From positions 26,412,001-26,476,000 of the forward strand of contig OX485806.1 of assembly GCA_950295325.1 (NCBI GenBank): a stretch of DNA of 64,000 nt, given 5' to 3'. This stretch comes from Polytrichum commune (taxonomy: Eukaryota > Streptophyta > Polytrichopsida > Polytrichales > Polytrichaceae). The position numbers and the translations under genes were made by a program. Below the pieces are notes generated by a model. That model saw nothing but the letters and a program-made list of their open reading frames with translations. It searched no databases and was not told the DNA's origin. Shown here piece after piece: positions 36,800-49,613 of this stretch (the first letter of the stretch is position 1; each line of letters starts with the position of its first letter).

Positions 36800-38255
36800 G
36801 TTTGTGGCGACCAGAGCTTGGAGGGTACCTGTGGATGGAATTTGAGTACTTAAACTTGCTTTCCGATTTGCGATTGATGCATGAACTTCAAGGGGGAGAA
36901 GCGAGTGGCGACGATGGATGATTCCCCAGCCTTCGATCGATCGGGGCCTTGAAGCTTTAGGGCCTGTTTACACTACAGGAATTCGGCCATGGCTCTTAAA
37001 TTACCATGCTAGCCCGCTTTTTGGATGAGAGGATAGAGAGGTCCATGGACTATACCCCAAAGCCTTTTGGAGGTCATAAGTCTTTTGTGTGGAAATCTAA
37101 ATTTCTGCTGCACTTTCAGCCATATCTATTTTCAAGATTTGTTAAGATTTTTTTCCTTACAATCTCTAGACCAACATTATCCATATTTGTCATGTGAAAT
37201 TCAGTGTAGATTTTGCATCCACTGGAAATGTTATTGGTCGTAATCCAAAATTGCTCTCGTGTACATCTAAAGTGAGAGACCCGTGACACTCTCAACCAAT
37301 AAGAATTCAAGGATTCTCAAGAGCCATGACCCAATGGATTTCATGTAACCATGCCCTTAGTTGACCTAGAGTGAAGAACTTCTATTCCAGTCTAAAGACC
37401 TCTCTCTCTCTCTCCACTTGACCCTAGTGGGAGGGTTTTTAATGCTAATAATATTATTAGATAGATATCCACCTTTCCCACTTGTGCCATGAATTATCTT
37501 CGAGCCCACATGGCAAGTGAGTGAATTGCATACTTAAAAGTGAGGGTTTTAAGCCTAAAACTATTGAGCATGTTGGACTTAGAATTTGATGCCTCCTAGG
37601 TTTTGCAAGCTACTATTGGTGGTGGAGAACTATGTGGTGATTGACCTAGGAGCTTCCACCTAGGGTTTTTGGGTTAAGGTCACCACTCACCACCGTAGCA
37701 AATAACAATGCCTCCAAAATTGCCTTATAGTACTCTATTTGTATTTTTTTCATGTTTTGAGCATGCAATCCAATCTCACCTAACAACATGCCACACAAAT
37801 ATAGGTGTCCGATCGATATAAGTAACCAAAGTAGACACATCTATCTTAGAGGATGGAGTTTTAGATAAAAGCAAGTGAGAACGTACATAGAAAAGCACAC
37901 AAGTTTTGATTATTTGGTGGCTTCTTCCGATATAATCCACAACGTGTGGGAAGAGCCAATGAAATTCTTAAACTCTTGAGGCTTGGGTACCAATTCATGT
38001 TTTTGCAAAGATGACGAGTTTTAGGGTTGAGTGGAGAGAGATCTTAGTCATTTATACGAGCTCAAATCTCCTCGAAGAAGGTGTAGGGTGTTTATGTAGG
38101 AACATGACCACTCATATGAACCTTCAACAAAAATTGATATAATCTTTTATGTGATCCATGGTATTGAATCTATTTGTAGCATTTTTAATTTTAAAAATGA
38201 AGCTATATGTGACAACAATGATGAGATATACATGGCACACATATGAGTCTAGGGT
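36800..38255. other. Gene-free stretch with short repeats
   Basis: A CT microsatellite lies at about 37,400-37,415, and a minus-strand fragment of repeat family A at about 37,730-37,815 (inverse of GACACCTATATTTG.GTGG and GAGATTGGATTGCATG). No gene is seen. Confidence 0.4.
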
Positions 38256-38488
38256 GGCAAACATTGTAAAGTGGACAACTCATGACCCCTTACCTAGTGT
38301 TAAGTGAAAGCAATTCAAAACTATACACTACCTTTGCATTTTGTGAAGAAAAAAAATCATAGACATTTAAAGACCATATTGATCTACAGAGCCAAGCAAT
38401 TTATGATGACAAAAAAGAATTCCAAGCAAGCTCTACATATTTTAGAAGACGGTGTAAGTGGTGTGCAAGTTGGTGATATTGCACATCA
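38256..38488 (+). repeat. Dispersed repeat family B, copy 2
   Basis: Same orientation and order of blocks as 22,815-23,060, including GTAAAGTGGACAACTC, ATTCAAAACTATACA, AATCATAGACATTT and GTGGTGTGCAAGTTGG. Confidence 0.75.
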
Positions 38489-40204
38489 CTAAAGAATTGT
38501 CACTTTCATGGTATTAGCCGTTATCTCACATAGGCCATTGCACTTTGATATCCTAGGGGAATAGCTTTTCTAACCCTGCCTTCACGTGTTTATAGTCTCA
38601 AAAGCCTTTTGACTTCATAGACCTTGTTGACCTTCCTTGCATTTCATTGCACTAACACAAGCAAATACTTAATGTTTCGAGGATATAGGTTAAATTACTT
38701 CTAAAATATGTGTTGCAAAATAACATTTTTAGATATATTTTTAGACTTATCACAAAAACATATAAGACACCGTCAAATGTTACCATCCATGTGGTTCAAA
38801 ACAACCACAATACCATACCATTGATCATCCCATAGTGAATAAAATCACATGCATGTAAAATTTGGAGGGTGCCTTGCATATTATTCATTTGTGATTTTTG
38901 TCATAGAACCCCTTAATCAATACATTGATCATCCCAATTAGTGTGTGTTACTATTTGGAGTTGCGTAGTGCAATAACATCTTACTCAAGACTTAAATTTT
39001 TAATAACGATAAGTTGTTCGAACATTGTAGAACATTAATGACTTTGCTAGGTAAAATATTACATTCAAATTAAACATTTATAGCATTGCGTAACTTCAAG
39101 TAATAACACACACTAATTGGGATAATCCATGTAGTTATTATTATTAATATTATTATTATGACAAAAAATGCGTTTTTGTTTCCAAAGCCTTCAAGAATGA
39201 CAATATACAACTCCAACGCACACATATGTGGGCCTTTGAAACATACAAAAAATAATTATGCCTAGATGTATCCTTGAAGATTCCACATGGATATCACATT
39301 CAACATTGAATCTCGTACTCAAAGTCCATGAACATGTCATACATTTGTAATATAGGTTACTACACCATTTATGGTGTTTATGTGTCATGCACACTATTTG
39401 TGAAGGGACTAAACTAGATGCCTGGAGGTCTTAAAGTGTCACAACTACCAATATGATATTATTTGTCAACATGGCTAAATATTTTAAGTGAAAATGTATT
39501 TGTATTATGACATTTAAAGTAGCACATTGGGATACTTGAGATGATATTATGCAAGGAGAATAATTATGCAACATACTAATGGCAAGTGTCATGTGTTTAC
39601 ATAATAATATGCAAGAGGAAGATATTCTTGAGCATATTGATGCCAAATGTCATTTGCGTACACTTTAGTCAGCTTATAGAGATTGTTATGTAATATAGGC
39701 ATACGTCTCACAACTTTACGGAGCACTCATGGGAAGTGCACTTGAACGCCAAGTGTCATGAGGTGACATAATTGGCTATTAGCGGAACCTAGTATATGCC
39801 TGAAAAGAGGGTAAGTGACACTATTACCATAAACGGTGTAGTTAGTTGGCATTTTACATAGAAAATGATCAATTCAAGAAGGCTAAATAATGATTCAAGG
39901 GTTGAGGGTTAGAATGAATGTTATGTAGAGCTATCTTACTATTTTTCATACACAAATGCAAGGGTATTGAAAGCTACATAAACCTCGATAGTACATGGCA
40001 TGTCGTAATATTAAGAATATTCCACAAATTGTCAAACAATATATAGGTTGTACCATGGAATTTTCACAAGTTGGTATCATTTTTGGAAGTCAAGGATGTG
40101 TCACCATATGGGTTGCGTATACATACCCTCATTGATACACAAGTTGAACCCTAAGATGCTTAAGATACAACTTTGGTCAAGGTATAAGGTAGACGTGCCT
40201 CATT
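38489..40204. other. Gene-free stretch
   Basis: A TTA/ATT microsatellite lies near 39,137-39,160. No coding or transposon features are recognised. Confidence 0.35.
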
Positions 40205-40780
40205 CCAACACAACAACAGTTTGGACACCTATATGTGAGTGGGATGCGATTAGACATGGATCAAAGAACTGGACCATACATTCATGGTTCAAAAGAGATT
40301 GGACTACGTGCTCAGAATATGCCAACCATCCTAGGTTCAATGATCAAAATGATTGAGGGGATGTACATGACTACTTAATGCGCACAAGAATCTTTACTTT
40401 GATATTGAATAAGATATTCATACGAACTCCAAAAACTATGAGACAAACATACATAACCAAGCAACTACATGATGGTCTCCTTCCCCCAAAAAAGAGCATG
40501 CGATTAAAAATTTGTGATAATTTATTATTGTTTGTAAGAAAGTTCATAGTACACAACATGAGTGCTCTCCATAAAAGAAAAATCTCGTAATCGAAGGATA
40601 ACTATGCTCATGTAATACATGGTCCCACATTATGCAACCAAAGAGTTGTGTGTAAGATTAGGAAATGACTACAGACACGATTTAAATTTGCTAATCATCT
40701 CATACGAATCGCATGTTTCATATCCTACAAGAAGTGGGTGGAGAGAGGGAAGTATCCAAATAACACACGTCTACCTTGGG
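40205..40780 (+). repeat. Dispersed repeat family A, copy 2, with internal insertion
   Basis: Starts GGACACCTATATGTGAGTGG and ends near TAACACACGTCTACCTTGG, parallel to 59,395-59,740. About 190-200 bp between 40,450 and 40,665 have no counterpart in the other copies. Confidence 0.7.
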
Positions 40781-40784
40781 GTAT

Positions 40785-40955
40785 CACTATTGGTATTTAA
40801 GGATGTGACACAAGATGGGTCGGGTGTATATACTTGTAAACATACCCTTCTTGATACCCGGCTCAACCACTATTGATATTTAAGGATGTGACACCCGACG
40901 GGTTGGTGTATATACTCGTACACATACCCTGCTTGATACCCTCCGAACGTAAGAT
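40785..40955. repeat. Tandem duplication of about 86 bp
   Basis: Two adjacent copies share ATT..TATTTAAGGATGTGACAC, then GTGTATATACT.GTA.ACATACCCT.CTTGATACCC. Confidence 0.8.
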
Positions 40956-41089
40956 ACCCGCCACCCTTGGTCCCTTAGTATACTAGGGATTGGCCAAAGC
41001 TACCTTGTTTGTAACCATGTTGATGTGACCTAAAAATCCCCACGCCTACGTAGACTTGGCCCCTACTTCTCTAATGGCATCAACCACGT

Positions 41090-42009
41090 ACCTACGTGCC
41101 CGGAAATTCACCAGGAGGCGTACCACGGATCGCAGCCGTCGATCCTACGCAGATAGGTCCATCCCAACCGTCCAAACAGAAACCCCCTGAGTGGCCTCGG
41201 CTTCCGCTCCCGTTCCCGCTCCGTTACCCTCTCCCGCTCCAGACCTACCAAACAAAGCCCACCAGCAAACCGGAAAACCAGAGCCCTGTAAACGCCAAAC
41301 GCAAACCAATCCTATAGCGAGCCACGGGTATCTGGAGGTGGTGAGCAGGTTCGGCACACTGTGATATGGAGGGTCTGGCCAATAGGAAACCGACGCGTGT
41401 GTATATACTAAAATTTTGAATGAATTTGTTCCTAACATGCTTCTCGCACCCTGTGCGCTTGGCCGAACCAATACCGAACCAGGGCCGAGCGGACGGCCCT
41501 TCGTAAGCAAGAGCAAGCGGTACGTCTCGGTATCCGAACCAGCGCCGAACCAAGAGCAATGACAAGGCCCTTTTAACCGAACTGATACCGAACCGAGAGT
41601 AAGGATACCGGGCGGGGTAATGGAGCCGATAGCAAACCGGAAGGACAGAGAAAGGAGAGGGGAAAGTAAAGGCCAAGGGGTCTGTCTGCATGGAGGCTTC
41701 GCTTTGCTAGGGACCAGGTTTGGTTGGTTTGGTTTGGTTTGGTTTGTTTTGTTTCGCTAGGCACCGCAGAGCGCCATCCCTCGGAGCTCCTCTTCATCGG
41801 AGCGAAAGTTAGGAAAGAAGCAGACAGAATAGCAGAGCGCTCTAGCGTTACATACTTTCATCGTCAAGAGCGCCAGCCAAGGGGGGCGGAGGATTGCACG
41901 GGCTGCGGCTGCAGGAATCTGGAGTGACGGACACCGAGAGGGCAGACAGTGTGTAGAGTGTTGTGTTGTGTTGTTGTTTGGGGAGGATTCGAGTCAGGGG
42001 AGGACGGCT
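41090..42009 (+). promoter_or_regulatory. Presumed FCA promoter and leader
   Basis: GC-richer than its surroundings. It contains a pyrimidine-rich tract (41,205-41,240), many CCGAACC-type motifs (41,462-41,605), a GGTTT repeat (41,715-41,755), and then the leader running into the ATG at 42,010. No TATA box or transcription start can be assigned. Confidence 0.45.
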
Positions 42010-45000
42010 ATGGAAGCGCCCCCCGTATTGCAGCACCACCACGCGTATCCTGGAATGCAAGCGGCGCCGCCGCAACAGCAGCAGCTGCTCCTCCATCCGG
42101 GACACCATCAGCAATCGCAGATTCAAGCGCAGGGCGGAATGCCTGCCCCACAGGACGGCTATGGAGTGGTGGCGGGACTGCAACAGCAGCAACAACAACA
42201 GCAACATGCGCTGTCAGGCCAGAAACGGGACAGCTCCGGCGCAACTGTTCAGCAGCACGGCTCGCACGGTGCGTGGTTTCTTGACGGTGGGGTGAATTTC
42301 AGATGGCAGAATGTGTTTGTGTCTATCTTGTCTTGTTTCTCCTCAGGTTGTTGTGGTTAGCTCTGGCTGTTTGTTTGTTTCATGAAACAGTCATTGAATG
42401 GCTGGCTGGGTTCTAGATAGATTGAGTGAGTAAGCAGGGGGGACGCACCGAGATGGACCTCTGTCATTGCTTTTTGCCACTTGATTGTTTCTCGTTTCTG
42501 CTACTCCTTCTTGTGTGTATTGCCACCGCGTTATTGTTCTTCAATACAGAGACGAGGCTTTGGAAGATAGCAGTAGTGGACTGAGTCTTTAAATTAAAAA
42601 GATGCTCACTGTAAACCCTAGCATCTCAAAATTCCAGACTCGAGCAATTGTAGTGGCTTGCAAATCTCGCTCCCGGATTTTTCAGAGGGAAAGAGAGTTA
42701 GAGAGGGGAGCTGTGGAGTGGCTTAGAAGAACTTTTATCGTGTCTTGCCCGTTTGCTTGCGGTGGCTAGACTAGGATGACTTGCCTCCGCATGGTCTGTT
42801 CGGTGGAACATATTCGTAGCCCTTGGTTCTGCTTACCAGTAGGGACTTGGCAGCTATATCTGGTTCTGTTTAGGTCCCTCCATGTGAAGTTTCTAGTTAA
42901 AGCGGGTATTCTGGTAGAATGTAAAAATCAACTGGACTTAAATTTTAAACAATCAAGTCCTGAAATGTGTAGGAGACAGGCCTGGCGCTCCTCATGTGCC
43001 TTTCTTTACACATACCCCTGCACTGTCCTTGAGCAGGTTATCCTCTTGCTTTTTGAGGAATAGTTTCTTGTAAATTTGCACTTCATTCCATTACCCTAGG
43101 GACTGAGGCACTGAGGCACTGAGGCAGATATTGTTTCCTGCCAATTCTCTTTATGAGCGGGTTAAACATAACAAGTACATTAAATACCTTGTTTTAGGTC
43201 TGAACATTCTGCAGTGGTATGACTTGCTGCTAGTTCTCTATGTTAGAATAGGATCCATTTCCCAGGAAATGAGGTGTCGTAGAAGAATGATCGGGCTATT
43301 CAAAGTTGTATCAACCTAGCCATGATTTCTTGGCTGTGCAACATTCCAAATACTCTGTAGGCCATACATGATGGAAGATGGCAGTAACCTTCCTTGATCA
43401 ATGCATGTTGTTTCATAACATGGTATTTTCCTGATATTTTCTCCATACTGTTGTCACTAGTTTGCTGAAGTTCTTTCAAATGTCTTTCCTTCGTTTGTGT
43501 GTGGGCTTATTAACATCATACGAGATAAATAAATCACTGCTTGTCATGACCTAGTGAAGGTCCTTTTATACATAAATGGGCAGTAAACAGTGAGGCTGGG
43601 CATTCTCTTGATATATGTCCTGCGCATGTGGTTTAAATTTATATTAATTAATAAATTAATATTCTTTGTTTTAAAGTGTAATTTTGTTTAATAGGCAGTA
43701 GAAGTAATGGGTCTTATTTCCAAGATTGTGTTTGTATGAACAAATGCCTAAGATCTCTTTATTTCTGGTTTGTAGTTTTTAAATTGTTAATGGTTAGGGT
43801 GGTGATGTTTATCCTAATGTCTATGTTATACTCTCCTCAAATGGCTAGAATTTTTTGGTTACTACATGTGATTGTGCGAGCTCTTAGTGGAATTTATTTT
43901 ATTCCGATTTAGAGTGCAAGGATGTGTGGTAGAGTATCATCTCTAATTCTCGTATGCTCTTCTCTTGCAGATTCTGGTGATGCTAATTTTGTCAAACTAT
44001 TTGTTGGATCTGTGCCTCGAACTATTACAGAAGAGGAGGTTAGTTATTGAACTTTTTGAATCGCCTGCAGGGAGCTGGTGGTGTCTGTTTGTGGAATTCT
44101 TCATTTCACACATGTAGTTGATGCAAAGATGCCTACATTACTTTCTTTGTGAGCATGCTTAGTAGGTTCAACCTGATTAATCTTAGCAGATGTATTTCAC
44201 ACTCGACTATAATGTACTTGATGCAAATATTGGGTTATCATGAAAAGTTTCTTCCCTACACTGAGTCCTTGGGTGCAAACTGTTATGAATGTTAAATAGG
44301 TGCGGCCAATGTTTGCTGAGCATGGCAATGTTCTTGAAGTAGCGATCATAAAGGACAAAAGAACAGGGAACCAGCAAGGTAAGCTTGGTGCTTTTTTGCT
44401 ATTTGGTTTAGTAAGAATATGCTTGTTAGACATACTACTATTTTGATTTGAACAGGAGAGTGTTTCTAGATTGGGAGCACATATGGTAAGACTGTGCCTG
44501 ACTACTTTTCATTCTTCCAACATGACAGTATTGCATCTTATTGTTTCTAATAATCTGCTGATAAGTCTGAGGCTGAGAGGTTTTTCCCTTTTTGAGCAGT
44601 TCATTGTCTTGAGCAGGGGCAACATGCCCAAAGTTAACTGTTGAGGAAACCAGGTTCTATTGTAGGGACTGGAAGAGCTAAATCTAGACCGTTTCCATAT
44701 TATTGACACATTTTTATCAATAAAAATGTCTTTTGTCCTGAGCCTTTGGCCACATTCATGCGTCTTTTAGAAGTGATCTCTGGGTTCCATTGGATTGATG
44801 TAGAGAGGTGCTGATGGATGATTTTTCACTGCTTTGTGATTGTAATGCGGGGTTTCATCATGTAGACCTGGGGTACTGATTGTGAGTATTGTTGAAATCA
44901 AGGATGTAGGCTATGGACTTGTGTCATGTGGGTGCCATTTCTGCTATAGATGTTTCTTGTGTTGAGTGGGATACCATGGTTGTTGTAGCAACCCTGAATG

Positions 45001-48000
45001 TGCTATGATGAATAATGGAGCGCAATGTCTTAGCAGTGCTACTAATCAGTCATGCTAATTGAGGGGTCCATGCTCGCCCAAACAATTTGTCCACAGATCA
45101 TCGCTCCATGAGGCCCTCGCAGCGATTGCTTCCGCCTAGACTTTTAGCTTCAGTTTCAGTTGGTAGGAGATTGATACCAGAAACAAGATACGATCTGCAG
45201 AATCACTGAGCAGATGTGGCCCTGGGTCGAAATTATGAAAGGTGCCAGGTGGCGCGCCTCATCATACAGGCCGGGCCAGAAAAGCTCCTGTGAGTGAGTA
45301 TTGCGTATGTGTGTCTTCTGACACCAATATGTGTGCGACCTCACACATGGTTTTATGGCGTGTGGAATGCTCTTGTATATTGGATATGAGTGTGCAATGT
45401 TATCCCACATTGTTACCTTCTTAGAGACATGGTCAGCTGACAGATACTGTTGTCCACAATCAATGGTGTCCAATGGTGTCTTGTCATGAATGAATGTTTT
45501 GAATTTTGTAGTCTAGCTTGTCCAGCTAGATGGGATTGTACATGATCTTATGATGAGTTTGGGAATATCCATTGGCCATGGTTGTTTGGTTTGAGCCTTG
45601 AAGTCTTGCATTTTAGTGATGCTCAAGTGGAGGTATTTGATTACATGGTGTCTGTGCTGTGAGAGGGTCCACAGAAGTCTGTTACAGTGCATTGGGTAAA
45701 TTCAGCCAGTGGTTCTAACGATAATATGATGTGCATGACTATGCTTTAAGTTGAGACAATCATTTTGACAGTATTCTATTCCTTGAATGACGTTGACCAT
45801 CCCTTGAATGAAGTTGTTCACCCTCAGTGTAGATTCCATGTTGTCTTTAATTGCTAGAGCTTCTTGGAAGGCTTTTCATCTGAATGATTTATTTTTCACT
45901 ATGAGCTGCCATGGGAATGTTGATTGTGTGGTGTTTGTTGGGTTTGTTACTGGTGCTTGTGAGATTGTACGAGGTATTGCAATTTGAGCCTAATAATCTC
46001 TAGAAAGTGGATATGGAGATATGAATGCTTGAAGCAGTAGATAGATTCGTATGCAGGGAGCTTCAAATGGTCTTAGAAGCAATGCCGTGGAGGTTGATTT
46101 TGGATGTGAATCCTCAAATTGAGGATTTCTGTACTCTCTTCATGCATTATCTTGTTAGAGTGATTCTATAAAAAATTCTTTGTTCTATTGGTTTGTTGCA
46201 GGATGTTGTTTTATCAAGTATTCTAGTGTTGAGGAGGCAGAGAGGGCGATCAGGGCTCTTCACAATCAGCGAACTCTGCCAGGGGTATGTTCTTATAAGT
46301 TTGTGTATTGTATGTGATTTCAGAAATATTCTAACTAATTCAGTACATCTCATTTAACTTACATGAGAGTACATGGTACTCATGATTTGTAAAAACGTCT
46401 GTAATCTGGTGTCAGAGAAGTAATTCCATCTCAGTCCTTGTTTCAGGTGGGAGTTTGTGGTACAAGTAGAGGTTACCTGGTGTTTGAGGGAAACTTGTTA
46501 TGAACATGTGCATTGCACATTCACATGACTTCCTTAAGTTATAGGCCTCACACTTGGCAGGCATACCCAATTTGACTTTTTCCATAGTGATCATCTGTTA
46601 TTGAAGTGGCCCACAAGTTTGTGTGAAGATGAGCAACATATTGACTTTTCAAAGTCACTTGTGCAAGCTAGGATCAGACCTTGCTTGCACAAAGTGATGT
46701 GGAATGTTGCAATTCAAGGCACTTGTAGAATGTAGAGTCTTATTTGCTGTAAATCTATTTGTCTTTGATTTAACCTTCAAAATCTGTAGATTGTCCACCT
46801 GTAGAAGGCCGCTCTTCAAGAACTTCTGCATGGTCCAATCATTTCATCCCTGTGGGTATAAGGAAACTATTGTAGGCATGACTAATTTTGTGTTGTTTGT
46901 GATCTGCTGGAACAGGGAGTAGCTCCAGTTCAAGTCCGATATGCTGATGGAGAGCGTGAGCGACTTGGTAGTGATCCTGCATTGCCTTTCTGTAAGATTG
47001 TTATTGGATGTGGTTGTCAATTTCAACTTCTGACATCCTGCATGGAGTTGAAATGACAGTAGTACAAGTTCATGTGTGGCTCATGAAGGAATGGGTATGC
47101 ACATGGCATAGCATTAGGACACACTGTCTTGTTTGAATTGCGAACCCCCTTGTAGGGGTTCCATTGTTGATATGACTGTTTGGATGCTTTGGTGTGTTTG
47201 AGTTTCTTGTGGCACAGCTCAAGTTTGCGAGGCAGTCTGCTCTGGTTTGGTCAATGAGGTGACAAATATTTGTAAAAATATATATGTAATATATTAATCA
47301 ACTCTTCTGAACTCTTGTATTCTAGGTGCAGTGGAACACAAGTTGTTTGTAGGTTCCTTGAACAAGCAAGCATCGGAGAAGGAGATTGAAGATGTGAGTT
47401 AAAGGTCATGTGAGGCCTTTGCTGTAGTCAGCCAAGTGGCACTGTCTCTTTCTGATCATCTTAAGTAGAAAAAATCTATACTGCTTTTGCTTGTGATCTT
47501 CTCAATAGAACAGACGGTCGAAGTAGTTTTGTATTGCCAATAAGTAGATGTAGATTTGATTTCAACGTACTAAGCGGACATTCTGTGATTGCAGCTTTTT
47601 TCCCCATATGGTCGGGTTGATGATGTATACATAATGAGAGACGAGCAGAAGCAAAGTCGAGGTTTGTGTGTAAATCTTTTTTTCTCAAAAAGTTAAAAGT
47701 GATTATTGGTTGCAAGTAGATGACAATGGTAGGTGGTTTGTGGTTTACTTGAATGAAATAATACATGAACTAGAATGATGTCAGTTGATAACTGTGGGTC
47801 TAGTCCTAGTACTACTTAAAATGAAGTGATTTAGTAGGGGAGTCATCTCTAATAGTCATTTATGAGTAAAACATATGATGATATTTGTGGATGCCTTTAA
47901 GCAATGTATTCTATCACTGTTTGCAGGGTGTGCTTTCATTAAGTATTCACAAAGGGACATGGCACAAGCAGCAATCACTGCCTTGAATGGGAGCTATATA

Positions 48001-49569
48001 ATGGCAGTAAGTACCATGAGGCTCAATACCTGATATCTTCAGCAATTTTGAGTATTATATGATTTTCTTCGAGGAGAAGCCCTTGTTGTGAGTAGGAAAT
48101 TTAAAGGTGCATGCTGGTCTCCATCAATTTTTGTTAGGACCAGGGTATGTGTTAAGCTTTTTGGAATGGAGTGGAGTGCTACTTCTGTGTTCATTGTAGT
48201 GGTGATGTTCCCGTTTATGTCTTTCTTGCTTTTAGGTATAGAGGATGCTTTCTAAAAGTAACTTGCTGGAGATGTGCAGGGTTGTGACCAGCCTCTTGCT
48301 GTTCGATTTGCAGACCCCAAACGACCAAAAGGAGCTGATGCTAGGTTGGTGTGGAAAATTATTGTCTTTACATTGTTTCAAGCATAAGTTATTTCATTTT
48401 TTTATCCTGTCATCCTCCATCCTGCATCAGCATCTGTGAGGAATGCAACAGTGTTAATGAAGAATGTTATCTGCCAATCTACTTGGGTGTAGGTAAATTG
48501 ACTTCTGCTTTGTTTAGAGGAACTGCGGCATGGCCAGGAGTCATTGGTGAATTGGTTTGGAAGGGTATTATATGTATGTCTTGTTTCTGTTCTTTATATG
48601 ACTTGGAGTATCTTGGTTGCTGTATTGTGGCAGGGTCGGTGGGCCAGGTGTTGGGGGTCCAGGTTTTAGTCCTCGACAAGGACATCAAGGACAACAAAGC
48701 CAACAAAGCCAACAAGGTCCTGGAGGACCAAGGTATGTGTGTACTGTGTCATTGGTCGCAAGTGATGTTTGGAACATATCAGGCTGGTTGGGTTTTTTTT
48801 GAACGATACTTCTCATCATTGTTTGAAATCCCTGGTCTTTTTCAAATTTTCATGTGTCACATTTTTAACCGGTCACATTTGATGTCTCTCAAGTGATGGG
48901 AGCAGATGTATGCATGGGTGTAAATAATGCTGGTTGGAAGTTTTTTGGGTGTTTGTAAAGTTAATTTGTGTTTTGGATTCAGGCCTATGCATGGACAGAT
49001 GGGGCATCCAGGTGGTCGTGGTCCTCCTATGGGCTGGAGACCTTTAGGGGCACCTGGTGTTGGACCCACCCCTCAAGCAGGGTCAAATCCATATGGAGCT
49101 CCTGCTGGACCAAGAGTTGGTCCTGTTGCTGGTGTTCCACAAATGGTGAGTTCATAACCGCCATTTGAGCACTCTTCATGTGTGTCCTTATACAATACCA
49201 TTGCTCGATTTTGATCAGGTTAGCTGAGTTGTAAATTTGATGATCTGGTTTATAGGTGAAGATTGCAAGGTGTCCCTTTTGGGGACATATAGTATCTCTT
49301 GTTTCTAGATGGTCTTGTTCATGCCAGTATTTGGTAGGACTTTTTTGATTGAGAGGTACTTCTGCTCTTGAAGGGTGCTATGATTGGTGGACCAGCGGGG
49401 TTGATGAATGGACATCCTCAGGGACCCATGACTATGTCTGGTCAAATGGCTACCTCAGTAATGCTTCCTCCCCCTCCACAGGTAATGTGATGTCCTAAGT
49501 GTGCTGTGGGTAACCAGTAATGTCTACTGGTTGTGTTGACCTATTTGCTTGGTAATGTCAAACAGCTGC

Positions 49570-49613
<44 letters not shown>

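Noticed and set aside
41245-41691. 148-residue minus-strand ORF in the FCA promoter
   Set aside because: Its composition comes from repeated CCGAACC motifs and GC-rich promoter sequence; no domain was recognised.
48351-48896. 181-residue plus-strand ORF within FCA
   Set aside because: It runs through introns 9 and 10 and reads exon 10 out of frame; the spliced FCA frame explains this region.
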